Counted from the first letter of the stretch, positions 8,771-17,611 are shown. The stretch is DNA of 64,000 bases from Psychrobacter maritimus (GCF_904846345.1 NZ_CAJHAJ010000008.1:29590-93589); one strand, 5' to 3'. The notes: generated by a model not told the origin, from the sequence alone. A program made the numbers and translations.

Positions 8771-9904
8771 TCAATCGTTATTATAAGTCTTAGAGGCTAC
8801 ACCAATATGCTTAAAATAAGCACTGACGGTTTCGGGTATCCAATTGATATCGAATTTTGAGGTTTTTGCTTTTTTACCATTGTTGCCCGCTTGCTTGGTT
8901 TTAGCATTATCATTAGTTGATTGGGCGTTAGTCGATTGGGCGTTTTTTGCCTGACTGTCTGAACGATAACGCAAATAACCGATATGACCACCGTGTTCGG
9001 TATCTAAAATAGTGACACTGTCCGAGACATCGTTTGGCGTGGCGGTAAAACCAATAAAGGGGTCATCTTTGGCGCTAATGAGTAGTAGCGGGCGCGTGAC
9101 ATCCCTTAGGTATGGCAAGGCAGAGGATGAGTGATAATAGTCGTTTTTAGAGCGATAGCCATGACGCGGAGCGGTGAAAATATCATCGAAGTCACTGATA
9201 CGATTGGCCGCTTTGATAGAGTTAATCTCATCTTGGCTTAAATCATTAGCCAGTGCTTTTTTAATAATTGGATTGAGCAAATACGGTGTATAAATTCGGT
9301 GGCTTAAAAAGCTATGCATGGTAATCGCAGCGGACGACATATCGACCGGCGCAGAAATCACGACTGCGCCATCGCATAGCGCTTTATCGCCATATTCGCC
9401 CATATATTTTGCCAACGCATTGCCACCAAGTGACACGCCTACCGCATAAATATGCGCGTAATTTTCGCGCAAGTTTTCTAACATATGATGCACCTCGCCC
9501 GTGTCACCAGCGTTATAAAACACGCGCCCGTTAGCAGGAATGCCGCCACAACTACGAAAGTGCGCCACGACAAAATGCCAGCCTTGCGCGTGCATCTGAT
9601 ACGCCAAGGCGCGGGCATAATGGCTGTCGCTGCTGCCTTCCATGCCATGAAATAACACGATTAATGGTGTTTGCTCAAGTTTGCCGTTTTCTGAAGCTTC
9701 TGAATAATGGACAGGATGGGCATCGTAAAAGTCATAAGCGATATCAGTTTCACACAATGAATCTTGCTTAATCACACGGCGGTAGCTTGGCGTCTTAGGC
9801 GCAAAAAACTTCGGCAAGATGCTTTGCAAATGCGGGTTGCTCAGCCAAAAGGGCGGTTTAAACGGCGCGGGCGAGAAAGGTTTGGTTGGTTTTGAAGTTG
9901 GCAT
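8771..9904 (-). CDS. YheT-like alpha/beta hydrolase (AB-hydrolase-4)
   Basis: A 377-residue alpha/beta hydrolase of the YheT/UPF0017 family. Seen: the N-terminal FKPPFWLSNPHLQSILP signature, the oxyanion region LFHGMEGSSDSHYA, the nucleophile elbow GVSLGGNALAKYMGE, the acid region LISAKDDPFIG and the final His in EHGGHIGYLR. Homologues are poorly characterised esterases. A low-complexity hydrophilic insert after the catalytic His (NAQSTNAQST, then K/N-rich) is encoded by a tandem 15-bp repeat at 8916-8945 and makes the protein longer than usual. It lies just upstream of the thioesterase gene, with which it may form a unit. Confidence 0.85.
   Translation of the reverse strand: MPTSKPTKPFSPAPFKPPFWLSNPHLQSILPKFFAPKTPSYRRVIKQDSLCETDIAYDFYDAHPVHYSEASENGKLEQTPLIVLFHGMEGSSDSHYARALAYQMHAQGWHFVVAHFRSCGGIPANGRVFYNAGDTGEVHHMLENLRENYAHIYAVGVSLGGNALAKYMGEYGDKALCDGAVVISAPVDMSSAAITMHSFLSHRIYTPYLLNPIIKKALANDLSQDEINSIKAANRISDFDDIFTAPRHGYRSKNDYYHSSSALPYLRDVTRPLLLISAKDDPFIGFTATPNDVSDSVTILDTEHGGHIGYLRYRSDSQAKNAQSTNAQSTNDNAKTKQAGNNGKKAKTSKFDINWIPETVSAYFKHIGVASKTYNND
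8916..8945. repeat. Two-copy 15-bp tandem repeat inside the YheT-like gene
   Basis: GTTGATTGGGCGTTA and GTCGATTGGGCGTTT lie head to tail and encode two NAQST-like pentapeptides on the minus strand. The repeat is in frame and lies in the non-conserved C-terminal insert, consistent with slippage expansion in a tolerant loop. Confidence 0.7.
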
Positions 9905-10072
9905 AGGTCAGTCTTATATGAGTTGTTATAAAAAACAGTGACTTATCATACCGACTGCCAAGGTTAAAACCAATGATTTTCAGTGAACGCATGGTTACTC
10001 AAAACAATGTTAATCAAAACAATGCTACTCAAAATAGTTCGTTAAAAACAGCTAATCAAAAATACGCATATC

Positions 10073-10669
10073 TTATGGCTTATCCAAGACACGCCCATCC
10101 ATCGCCAGCCGCTCTTTTAAGCTGTCGATATCTGCCTCAGCGAGCGTTACGGTCAATGTCACTTGCTTACTATAAGTCACATCATCGATACTGCCATTTA
10201 AACTTTCTACTACATAGCGGCATTGGGCTTCGGTGGCAAATTCAGCCAATATTTGTACTTGTGTCATCGGCACATAAGGCAGCAAAACCATCTCATCGAC
10301 GGCCGCTTGCGCTGAGCCAGCATAAGCACGGGTGAGACCGCCGGCACCGAGTTTGATACCACCAAAATAACGCACTACGATGATAATGACGTTGCCGATA
10401 GATTTATGCTGCAAGACATTTAATATTGGCCGTCCTGCGGTGCCGTTTGGTTCGCCATCGTCGTCAAAGCCAGCGCTGGTGGTATTATTAGGGTCACCGA
10501 TGATATACGCCCAGCAGTGATGGCGGGCATCGGCATATTTTTGACGTAGTTGTTCCACGTGAAACATCGCCTGCTCACGCGAGGTCACAGGATAAGCATA
10601 AGTAATAAAGTCGGATTTTTTAATTTCCAAACGAGTAGTGACGGCATGTTTTAGCGTTTGATAGCTCAT
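10073..10669 (-). CDS. yigZ: YigZ/IMPACT family protein
   Basis: A 198-residue YigZ (UPF0029/IMPACT) protein. The signature set is present: KKSDFITYAYPV near the N-terminus, ARHHCWAYIIG, DDGEPNGTAGRPIL and VVRYFGGIKLGAGGLTRAY. The C-terminal ~65 residues form the DUF1949-type half. Homologues are implicated in translation-related regulation through the IMPACT fold, but their biochemistry is unsettled. The coding sequence contains a perfect parS-type 16-mer at 10551-10566. It is divergent from rsuA, with about 200 bases between them for promoters. Confidence 0.9.
   Translation of the reverse strand: MSYQTLKHAVTTRLEIKKSDFITYAYPVTSREQAMFHVEQLRQKYADARHHCWAYIIGDPNNTTSAGFDDDGEPNGTAGRPILNVLQHKSIGNVIIIVVRYFGGIKLGAGGLTRAYAGSAQAAVDEMVLLPYVPMTQVQILAEFATEAQCRYVVESLNGSIDDVTYSKQVTLTVTLAEADIDSLKERLAMDGRVLDKP
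10551..10566. other. parS (ParB-binding) site within yigZ
   Basis: TGTTCCACGTGAAACA fits the widely conserved parS consensus tGTTNCACGTGAAACa at every position. It lies within the coding sequence of yigZ. It is the first of four such sites in the window and would be bound by chromosomal ParB for origin segregation. Confidence 0.85.
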
Positions 10670-10865
10670 ATTTCATCAGGCTTAGGTTGGATATGGTAAA
10701 CTGGTCTGACTTTCACTGTTGTCCGTATTTGGCACAGTGTTCATTAATTTTTTATTATAGTACCATTTCTAACCAGTGAAGATAACGAGCAGGTCACGCT
10801 TGAATGCTAATGACGTTGGCTTCTGATTTAGGGTGGGTCACATAAAACGGATGGTAGTAAATAGT

Positions 10866-11570
10866 ATGCGTCTAGATAAATTTCTTAGTAAAGCCACTGA
10901 GCTGTCGCGTAAAGAATCAAAAAAGATTCTGCACGCCGGTGAAGTGACGGTAAATGATACTGTGGTCAAAGACCCTGGGTTACACGTCGATATCGTCAGC
11001 GACGAAGTGATGTGGGCAGGCGAGCCATTGTCAGTTGCGGCTGGCAATCGTTATATCCTCCTGCATAAGCCTGAAGGCTTTGAATGTACCTTAAAGGTTA
11101 AAGAACATCCTATCGTCACTGAGCTGATTGCCGTACCAGAGCTTGGTAGCTTACGTATTGCGGGTCGCCTCGATGTCGATACCACGGGTGCGTTGCTTAT
11201 CAGTGATGATGGCAAATGGTTGCACCGTGTCACCAGCCCCAAACATGAGCATGCCAAAATTTATGAGCTGACCTTAGCTGAAGCAATGGATAGCGACGCT
11301 CAAGCCAATGCTGTTAAAGAAGTGGCTGAAGGTATCTTGTTAGAAGGCGAGCACGAAGAAACCAAGCCTGCGATTCTTGAATTCATCGATGAAACCCATG
11401 CGTGTTTAACCTTAGAGCAGGGTAAATATCACCAAGTAAAACGTATGATGGGTTACTTTGGCAACAGAGTCACCGAGCTGCATCGTGCCAGTATTGGTCA
11501 TATCACTTTAGACGGTTTGGATAAAGGCGACAGTCGTTTCCTAACACCAGAAGAAGTGGCTAAATTCTAA
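10866..11570 (+). CDS. rsuA: 16S rRNA pseudouridine-516 synthase RsuA
   Basis: A cytosolic enzyme that converts U516 of 16S rRNA to pseudouridine during small-subunit assembly. An S4-type RNA-binding domain (MRLDKFLSKATELSRKESKK, about residues 1-60) precedes the catalytic domain with the motif GRLDVDTTGALLISDDG, whose second Asp is the nucleophile, and the later KYHQVKRMMGYFGNRVTELHR, characteristic of the RsuA/RluB group. The frame is open upstream to GTG 10833 and ATG 10851. I chose ATG 10866 because family members begin MRLDKF. About 234 residues, normal length. Monocistronic, followed by a MITE-like insertion and then a terminator. Confidence 0.9.
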   Translation: MRLDKFLSKATELSRKESKKILHAGEVTVNDTVVKDPGLHVDIVSDEVMWAGEPLSVAAGNRYILLHKPEGFECTLKVKEHPIVTELIAVPELGSLRIAGRLDVDTTGALLISDDGKWLHRVTSPKHEHAKIYELTLAEAMDSDAQANAVKEVAEGILLEGEHEETKPAILEFIDETHACLTLEQGKYHQVKRMMGYFGNRVTELHRASIGHITLDGLDKGDSRFLTPEEVAKF

Positions 11571-11590
11571 ATTTAAGCTTTGCTAAACCT

Positions 11591-11764
11591 TAGGGCGTGT
11601 CCTCATTTTAAAAATGGTGATAAAAATGAGATAAATTGTAGCCAAACAAGGAAAATAGTGCAGTTAATATCGGGATATTACCAAGCTATTTGACGAAGTT
11701 TGGCAAAATTTAGCCATTTTTAGACCATTTAGATGTCTATCGATTGAATTGAAGACACGCCCTA
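11591..11764. mobile_element. MITE-like element with 14-bp terminal inverted repeats
   Basis: A 174-bp non-coding segment bounded by TAGGGCGTGTCCTC (11591-11604) and GAAGACACGCCCTA (11751-11764), which are inverted repeats matching at 13 of 14 positions. Weaker pairing continues about 7 bases further in. Outer TA dinucleotides on both sides could be part of the repeat or a TA target duplication. There is no open reading frame. Size, ends and position between rsuA and its terminator fit a miniature inverted-repeat element mobilised by a transposase elsewhere. The parent IS family cannot be named from one copy. Confidence 0.65.
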
Positions 11765-11794
11765 GAATAAGCTATTAACATATTTTTCCAAAAT

Positions 11795-11825
11795 CAGCAG
11801 CCACTGAAAAGTGTGCTGCTTTTTG
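11795..11825 (+). terminator. Terminator downstream of rsuA and the MITE
   Basis: AGCAGCCACT pairs with AGTGTGCTGCT (one bulged base) around a GAAA loop and is followed by TTTTT. It is the first good intrinsic terminator after rsuA, now displaced about 220 bases downstream of its stop codon by the MITE-like element. The remaining ~270 bases before the dsbC-like gene show no other feature. Confidence 0.7.
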
Positions 11826-12094
11826 CTGCTTATCGTTTGCCGTGGTTATTTCTGTCAGCTGTCTGTGTTGCCTATCTCTTAAAGCTCAGTAGCAGTTTTG
11901 CAAAATTGACAGCTTAAGGCTTTGCAAAATCATCCCATGTGCTACAGTCTGTTTATTATTTTTAATCTATGTTTTTACATAATATGGTTGTCTTTATTAA
12001 TAAGGTGAATTTGAAAATCCTTATTATTAAATATAGCGGTTCTTCTTTTTAGATTACTACGCAACTATTATTAAAAACCAATAGGACTGTCTCT

Positions 12095-13159
12095 GTGAAA
12101 TTACCTGTATTAAAATCTGCCAGCTTAATCAGTGCCATATTGCTGACGACCACCGCTTGTGCGCAGCCAAGCGCCACTGACGCTATCAAGAAAAATACCA
12201 GCCAAGCGCCTCAGACCGCCCAAGCGGCTGGCAGCATAACCAAAGCTGTCGATAGTCAATTACGCCAACTGCTGACTAAAGCTGGTATCAAAACGGAAGT
12301 TACCTCTATCGTAGTATCTAAACTGCCCAATATGTATCAGGTGAATTTGGCAGGACAGCCGCCGCTACATATTACCGGAGATGGCAAATATGTCATTCAA
12401 GGCGAGCTGCAAAAGAACCCAAGCAAACGCGTAGTGACTAAGACTCCAGCACGTAGCAGCAGTGCACAAGTTGGTAAACCGGTTAGTGCCAGCGTCAAAT
12501 CTGCCATCCTCGCCAATATGGATGCGCTAAAAAACATGAGTGCCAAGACGCCGTTCTTTTATACCGCCGTACCGGGTGTCATTTGGGGCGCAACGCTGGA
12601 GGGCGTGCCTTTTTTATTATCAGATGATGCGCAGTATATTACCGATGGCGAGATATCCGTGATTGAAAACGGTCAGTTTATTGGGCTCGATCAAGAGTTT
12701 GAAAAGCGTAAAAATCAATCGGTATTTGCGACATTAGATGAAAACCAGCTGATTAATTATCCAGCGACCGGCCCTGAAAAAGCGGTCATTTATGTGGCCA
12801 ATGACGTCAATTGTCCTTACTGCCGCCGCTTGCATCAACAGCTGCCCATGCTTAATGCCAAAGGTGTGACGGTGAAAACCATCGGTTATCCAATATATGA
12901 GCAGTCACCTAAGCAAATGCGCGCTATCTGGTGTCAGAGCAATGAAGACAGTCGTCGCAGCGCTTTTGATAAGGCAATGTTAAAGGGAGAGATGACCCCT
13001 GCACCAGCAAGTTGTAACGTCGATTATGTGACTCCTAACCGTGAAAAAGCGGCAGGGCTTGCGGTAATGGCAACGCCTGCTATTTATCGTGAAGATGGTG
13101 TGCTGTATCAAGCAAGCTTTGAGAGCCCTGAGTTTTTAGAGTTTTTGGGTGTAGAGTAG
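12095..13159 (+). CDS. dsbC: DsbC-like thiol:disulfide isomerase with doubled N-domain
   Basis: A periplasmic disulfide isomerase. GTG 12095 is preceded by AGGAC. The N-terminal signal ends near TTTACAQ (Cys22), compatible with either a lipoprotein or a standard signal. The thioredoxin-fold domain has the active site CPYC at residues 240-243, a second Cys pair (280, 307) as in DsbC, and the cis-proline TP328. Upstream are two segments that each resemble the DsbC dimerisation domain: about 57-107 (KAGIKTEVTSIVV, DGKYVIQGELQ) and 150-200 (FYTAVPGVIWGATLEG, DAQYITDGEIS). At 354 residues it is much longer than the usual ~235. DsbD would normally reduce it; dsbB lies 10 kb away in this window. Confidence 0.85.
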   Translation: MKLPVLKSASLISAILLTTTACAQPSATDAIKKNTSQAPQTAQAAGSITKAVDSQLRQLLTKAGIKTEVTSIVVSKLPNMYQVNLAGQPPLHITGDGKYVIQGELQKNPSKRVVTKTPARSSSAQVGKPVSASVKSAILANMDALKNMSAKTPFFYTAVPGVIWGATLEGVPFLLSDDAQYITDGEISVIENGQFIGLDQEFEKRKNQSVFATLDENQLINYPATGPEKAVIYVANDVNCPYCRRLHQQLPMLNAKGVTVKTIGYPIYEQSPKQMRAIWCQSNEDSRRSAFDKAMLKGEMTPAPASCNVDYVTPNREKAAGLAVMATPAIYREDGVLYQASFESPEFLEFLGVE

Positions 13160-13213
13160 TTAGTGTTAACTATTTTAAGTCTATGAGATAAAGTCTTTAA
13201 TAAAAATAACTCA

Positions 13214-13257
13214 TAAAAAAACTGCCTTATGAGCTTAGCTCATAGGGCAGTTTTTTT
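13214..13257. terminator. Bidirectional terminator after the dsbC-like gene
   Basis: AAACTGCCTTATGAGCT pairs with AGCTCATAGGGCAGTTT with a TA loop, an A-run before and a T-run after (13251-13257). It serves the dsbC-like gene and the converging DUF2939 gene. Confidence 0.9.
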
Positions 13258-13300
13258 ATTGCGCTTAACAGTTGATTCTATAAGTCTATTGCAGCAACAG

Positions 13301-13954
13301 CTATCGCGGCAAGACGATATCGACGATTTTCCAATTTATCAAACCATCTCGCTGCATCTCGATAGTAAGCGGATAACCTTTAACCTGACCGCTGATAGTA
13401 AAGCAATTAATACCGCAATAGCTCAGTGCTGGCTTATCGCTATCCGTACCTTGCGCTGCTTGTTGTTCCAGTTCCGCCGCTTGCTTTTGCATGATTTGCT
13501 GCATCTGGTTTTTGACGACTGCATTGACGTCGCCGCGATTGATGATTAAGTTTTGAATCAGGTTCTTTAAATCGACTTGATTACTGGCGATTGCCCATGC
13601 GGCGGCAAGCTCCTTGGTCGCGGTATTGGCCTGACCTTGGGTATTAATCAGTTTTTCGATATTTTGCGGCGTAATAGCACCATCGACTGCTTGGATAATA
13701 AAACCATTGGCCGCTTCCGTTAATGGCGCGCCGCCCAGTTCTGCAACCAATGGATATTTGGTCATGGTTAGCGCAAACTGGCCGGTCAGCTGATTTTGGA
13801 TACTTGGACGTACCTGTTCATAGTCAATCGCCGCCGCGATAGTCGCGCCATCTTTTGCATCATAGGCATTTTTCAGCTGATAGGCGCTATAGTAAGGCGA
13901 GCCGCCATAGACAGCGACTGCAATGACAATCAATAAAACAATCAGCTTTTTCAT
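13301..13954 (-). CDS. DUF2939 domain periplasmic or membrane-anchored protein
   Basis: A 217-residue protein of the DUF2939 family. It begins with a hydrophobic signal or anchor (MKKLIVLLIVIAVAVYGGSP) followed by YYSAYQLKNAYDAKDGATIAAAIDYEQVRPSIQNQL, the typical opening of the family, predicting export with the bulk in the periplasm. Three cysteines are visible late in the sequence (CGINC, the last two inside the CGINC motif). Function unknown; homologues are widely annotated as hypothetical. It is monocistronic and converges with the dsbC-like gene over a shared terminator. The 430 bases upstream lead to dnaJ and hold a degenerate parS. Confidence 0.8.
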   Translation of the reverse strand: MKKLIVLLIVIAVAVYGGSPYYSAYQLKNAYDAKDGATIAAAIDYEQVRPSIQNQLTGQFALTMTKYPLVAELGGAPLTEAANGFIIQAVDGAITPQNIEKLINTQGQANTATKELAAAWAIASNQVDLKNLIQNLIINRGDVNAVVKNQMQQIMQKQAAELEQQAAQGTDSDKPALSYCGINCFTISGQVKGYPLTIEMQRDGLINWKIVDIVLPR

Positions 13955-14274
13955 AAAAATTGCTACCTTAGCGCAAACGCAATGGCGGTAAATCTCAAAA
14001 ATGGGATTTGAAACCCCATCAATATGGCGCTAAATATTAGCATGGCCAGCCTTTATAAAGGTATAAAAACCTTTGCTCAATTCTTAATAAAACCTTTTTT
14101 AGCAGGCTTAAAACCTCATAAGTCAGAATTTCATCATCCAAGCGCTTGATAAATCATGTTGGCATCTCCATAAATAGCGCAAACTTTTAATAAATTGATT
14201 TGGCTAAGCAGCATCCCGCCGTATTCGCTTGCAAGATTCATAAATCATCCTTTTTACCGCCACGTATTTCGCTG

Positions 14275-14290
14275 TGTTTCATGTGAAACC
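14275..14290. other. Degenerate parS-like site upstream of dnaJ
   Basis: TGTTTCATGTGAAACC differs from the parS consensus at one central base (C to T) and at the final base. It lies about 95 bases upstream of the dnaJ start, within the 431-base gap 13955-14385, where no other feature is evident. It is probably a weaker ParB site, given the perfect site 1.3 kb downstream. Confidence 0.55.
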
Positions 14291-14385
14291 TTTTAGTGCG
14301 AGTGTAGGTAGAATGATAAGTAGGGTGATTGACTCGGGTTGATGAATCGACCGACCGGTGGACTGTGAAGACGATAGGAGAGCCC

Positions 14386-15516
14386 ATGAGTAAGCGCGAT
14401 TTTTATGAAGTATTAGGTGTCAGTAAGACTGCTGATAGCAAGGAAATTAAGCGAGCCTACCGCAAGCTGGCCATGAAATACCATCCAGACCGTAACTCTG
14501 AAGATCCTGATGCTGAAGATAAATTCAAAGAAGCATCGATGGCTTATGAAGTACTGAGCAACGAAGAAAAACGCTCAGCTTATGACCGTATGGGTCATGC
14601 TGCGTTTGAAAACGGCATGGGCGGCGGCGGTTTCGGCGGCGGCGGTGGCAATTTCCAAGATATCTTTGGCGATATCTTTGGCAACTTTGGCGATATCTTT
14701 GGTCAGTCGCGTGGCGGCGGTGGACGTTCACGTCGCGGCTCAGACCTGCGTTATGTCATTGAGCTGACGCTAGAAGAAGCGGTACGTGGCTGCAAAAAAG
14801 AAATCAGCTTTACGGCTCCTGCGCCTTGCGATACTTGTGATGGTAAAGGCGCCAAAGATGCCTCTGACATTGTCACTTGTCAGACCTGTCATGGTCAAGG
14901 CCAAGTACGTATGCAGCAAGGCTTCTTTGCCGTACAGCAAGCGTGCCCACAGTGTGGCGGCTCTGGTAAACAGATTAAAAATCCTTGCTCTGACTGTCAT
15001 GGTAATGGCGTTAAAGACAAATCACGTACGCTTGAAGTGTCTATTCCAGCGGGCGTCGATGATGGTGACCGCGTCCGTCTAGCAGGTGAAGGCGAGGCAG
15101 GTGGCGCTGGTGTACAGAACGGCGATTTATACGTCGAAGTACGCGTAAAACCGCACGATGTCTTTACCCGTCAAGGCGCCGACCTCTATATGGACGTGCC
15201 AGTGAGTATCACTGATGCGGCACTCGGTAAAGAAGTTGAAATTCCAACCCTAGATGGCAAAGTCAAAATCAAGGTTGCAGAAGGCACGCAAAGTGGTAAA
15301 TTGTTGCGTGTACGCGGTAAAGGGGTGACGCCAGTACGTACGACGATGAAAGGTGATTTGATTTGCCGTGTGGTCATCGAAACCCCAGTGAACCTAACGC
15401 GCGAGCAAAAAGACCTGTTGCGTCAATTCCAAGATACACTTGATGGCGACAGCAAGCATCAGCAGTCACCACATAAAAAATCATTCTTTAAAAAGATTGG
15501 CGATTTATTTGATTGA
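14386..15516 (+). CDS. dnaJ: Chaperone DnaJ (Hsp40)
   Basis: A cytosolic co-chaperone that delivers unfolded clients to DnaK and stimulates its ATPase. ATG 14386 with AGGAG seven bases upstream gives the standard length of 376; an upstream TTG (14329) is unlikely. Domains in order: a J domain with HPD at 33-35, a Gly/Phe-rich linker (about 72-115, with repeated DIFG blocks), four zinc-binding repeats ([32 protein letters not shown], about 146-210), and the C-terminal substrate-binding barrel. dnaK and grpE are not nearby. dapB follows after a strong terminator, an arrangement common in Moraxellaceae. Confidence 0.97.
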   Translation: MSKRDFYEVLGVSKTADSKEIKRAYRKLAMKYHPDRNSEDPDAEDKFKEASMAYEVLSNEEKRSAYDRMGHAAFENGMGGGGFGGGGGNFQDIFGDIFGNFGDIFGQSRGGGGRSRRGSDLRYVIELTLEEAVRGCKKEISFTAPAPCDTCDGKGAKDASDIVTCQTCHGQGQVRMQQGFFAVQQACPQCGGSGKQIKNPCSDCHGNGVKDKSRTLEVSIPAGVDDGDRVRLAGEGEAGGAGVQNGDLYVEVRVKPHDVFTRQGADLYMDVPVSITDAALGKEVEIPTLDGKVKIKVAEGTQSGKLLRVRGKGVTPVRTTMKGDLICRVVIETPVNLTREQKDLLRQFQDTLDGDSKHQQSPHKKSFFKKIGDLFD

Positions 15517-15545
15517 TAGCTAAGCTTGACTGTTTACGTAATTTT

Positions 15546-15582
15546 AAGGCCTATTGTTTCACGTGAAACAATAGGCCTTTTT
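15546..15582. terminator. dnaJ terminator: 34-bp perfect palindrome with a T-run
   Basis: The sequence 15546-15579 is a perfect palindrome (arm AAGGCCTATTGTTTCAC plus its complement) followed by TTT, giving a classical intrinsic terminator for dnaJ. Its central 16 bases are a perfect parS site. Confidence 0.85.
15555..15570. other. parS (ParB-binding) site in the dnaJ terminator
   Basis: TGTTTCACGTGAAACA is an exact parS consensus. It forms the core of the dnaJ terminator stem, so the same bases would act as a DNA centromere element and as an RNA hairpin. Confidence 0.9.
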
Positions 15583-15682
15583 GTTGATGCTATAAAAAAC
15601 CATTTATACATTATATTTGTTAAACTTAACCTCATAAATTTCAAAACCAACCTATCAAAAATAAAATATCTAGGGTAGTTAT

Positions 15683-16513
15683 ATGAGTCAGCAAGAAAAT
15701 AAACAAAGTATTAACGTCGGTGTTATTGGTGCTGGTGGTCGTATGGGGCGTATGCTTATCGAAGCGGTACAGGAAAACCCGCAAACAACACTAAATGCGG
15801 CGATTGAACGTCAAGGTTCAAGCCTTGTCGGTGCCGATGCGGGCGAAGTCGCAGCGATTGGTCGTCTAGATGTGCAGATTGTCGATGATTTAAAAGCCGT
15901 TATTAATGACATTGATGTGCTGATTGATTTTAGCTTGCCTGATGCGACCGAACAAAATATGCAAATTTGCGCGGCGAATAAGGTTGCGATGGTGATTGGC
16001 ACCACAGGCTTTAATGAGCAGCAAGAGCAGGTGCTGGCAGAAGCAAGTAAGCAAATCGCTTTCGTCTACGCCGGTAACTATTCAACAGGCGTCAATCTGT
16101 CCTTAAAATTGCTCGGTATGGCAGCGAAAGCCTTTGGTAATGATGCTGATGTAGAAGTCATCGAAGCCCATCATAAGCATAAAATCGATGCGCCATCGGG
16201 TACCGCTTATATGATGGCAGAAGCGGTCGCAGAGGCGCGTGGGCAAAACCTAAAGGACGTTGCCGTTTATGGCCGCGAGGGACAAACGGGCGAGCGTAAA
16301 GCCGGCAGCATTGGTATTCATGCGATACGTGGCGGTGAAATCATCGGCGATCATACTGTGATGTTTATCGCTGATGGTGAAGTCGTTGAAATTACCCATC
16401 GTGCGCGTGCACGTATGACCTTTGCCGCTGGTGCGGTACGTGCGGCAACTTGGGTTATTAAGCAGGAAGTTGGTCAATATAATATGCAAGATGTTTTAGG
16501 ATTAAATGACTAG
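15683..16513 (+). CDS. dapB: 4-hydroxy-tetrahydrodipicolinate reductase DapB
   Basis: Catalyses the NAD(P)H-dependent reduction step to tetrahydrodipicolinate in the lysine/meso-diaminopimelate pathway, feeding both protein and peptidoglycan synthesis. The 276-residue protein has the Rossmann GAGGRMGRMLIEA near residue 17, GTTGF near 107, the active-site EAHHKHKIDAPSGTA (His-His and Lys) near 165-180, and GSIGIHAIRGGEIIGDHTV near 210. It is slightly longer than the E. coli enzyme. It lies alone after the dnaJ terminator. Its product ultimately supplies the meso-DAP recycled by Mpl, encoded 5 kb downstream. Confidence 0.96.
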   Translation: MSQQENKQSINVGVIGAGGRMGRMLIEAVQENPQTTLNAAIERQGSSLVGADAGEVAAIGRLDVQIVDDLKAVINDIDVLIDFSLPDATEQNMQICAANKVAMVIGTTGFNEQQEQVLAEASKQIAFVYAGNYSTGVNLSLKLLGMAAKAFGNDADVEVIEAHHKHKIDAPSGTAYMMAEAVAEARGQNLKDVAVYGREGQTGERKAGSIGIHAIRGGEIIGDHTVMFIADGEVVEITHRARARMTFAAGAVRAATWVIKQEVGQYNMQDVLGLND

Positions 16514-16629
16514 TTTCTAAATGTAGGTTTCAAACAAGAAAGATTTGAATTACTAAGTTTTTTTGCTTGTTGCTTAATGGCTACTTGATATGGCTTTTAA
16601 TAGCGTTTAACTATTGCTAGAGGTCAGTT

Positions 16630-17565
16630 ATGAATAAGTTTAGTGAAAATCTAATAGCGCGTTTTGGTCGCACGGTGGCTATACTTAATACTATTAAAAA
16701 TATAAAAACTGCCAAAACCACAAGTTATGCGCGCCCGATAGCATTTACCTTAAGTTTGACCGTAGTGCCAATAGTCGTGCAAGCTGCTGTTTATCAAACC
16801 TATGTCATTCATACCTATGGCGGTGAGGCGTTATTACCAGCCGTTCGTCAGCAGTTAAATGCCAGTCGCGACGGCGGCACGGTATCGACTTATCAAGATA
16901 AATTAGTATTGCATACCACTGCGGCTAACTATCAAACCATACAACAGTTACTAAGCCAGATTGATGGTCAACCACAAGCGTTGACCGTTGCAGTACGTGT
17001 CGGTAATAATAGTCAATCCCAAGGTAATATCCAGCAAGGTCAGGTAGTTATTAGCAATCGCGGTATTCAGGGCACAGGAATGATTAACCAACGTAGCAGT
17101 CAGCAACAAGGCAATAATTTATATCAAGTACAAACGTTGTCTGGCAGTGCAGCAAGCATTAGCACAGGCACGCTGTACTCACTAAACCAAACCTATATTG
17201 CTAATAGTTATCCAAATTATCCGATTTATCATGGCCCGTCAGGACAAATTGTTATTCAGCAGCAAGTGTTGTTGCCAACGACCCAAGGGATTGCCGTTAC
17301 GCCAAGGCTATTGCCAAATGGGCAAGTAGAAGTAACATTAACCCAAGTTGAAGAACAGCTCGTGCGCGCTAATCCTTCTTATAATCGCTATGGTTATAAT
17401 AATAGCGTGCAAGGGCAAAGATTGCATAGCACCATTATCGTGCCACGCGGACAGTGGGTTAATATTGGACAAATCTCACAAAATCATCAAAGCCAAAGCT
17501 CGGGTTATGGCAGTAATCGAGTTATTAGCAGCAATAGTGTGCCTATCTCGCTCTTAGTGCAGTAG
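16630..17565 (+). CDS. Orphan secretin-like periplasmic protein
   Basis: A 311-residue exported protein I cannot name. After a signal (cleavage likely after PIVVQAA), residues ~60-115 resemble a secretin N1/NolW-type fold: QQLNASRDGGTVSTYQDKLVLHTTAANYQTIQQLLSQID. The last ~100 residues contain GIAVTPRLLPNGQVEVTL and a later IIVPRGQWVNIGQI, similar to strands of the secretin core. A Gln/Asn/Ser-rich section lies in between. It is too short for an outer-membrane secretin ring and has no secretion or pilus genes beside it. The start ATG has AGAGGTC upstream. Function unknown. Confidence 0.6.
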   Translation: MNKFSENLIARFGRTVAILNTIKNIKTAKTTSYARPIAFTLSLTVVPIVVQAAVYQTYVIHTYGGEALLPAVRQQLNASRDGGTVSTYQDKLVLHTTAANYQTIQQLLSQIDGQPQALTVAVRVGNNSQSQGNIQQGQVVISNRGIQGTGMINQRSSQQQGNNLYQVQTLSGSAASISTGTLYSLNQTYIANSYPNYPIYHGPSGQIVIQQQVLLPTTQGIAVTPRLLPNGQVEVTLTQVEEQLVRANPSYNRYGYNNSVQGQRLHSTIIVPRGQWVNIGQISQNHQSQSSGYGSNRVISSNSVPISLLVQ

Positions 17566-17611
17566 CTAGTATTTACTAACGCCACCTCACTGAACATATT
17601 AAAATAGACAT

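Noticed and set aside
9973..10335. 120-codon plus-strand frame with NQNN repeats at its start
   Set aside because: Most of it is antisense to conserved yigZ; the upstream part is a short CAAAACAAT-type repeat without a ribosome site.
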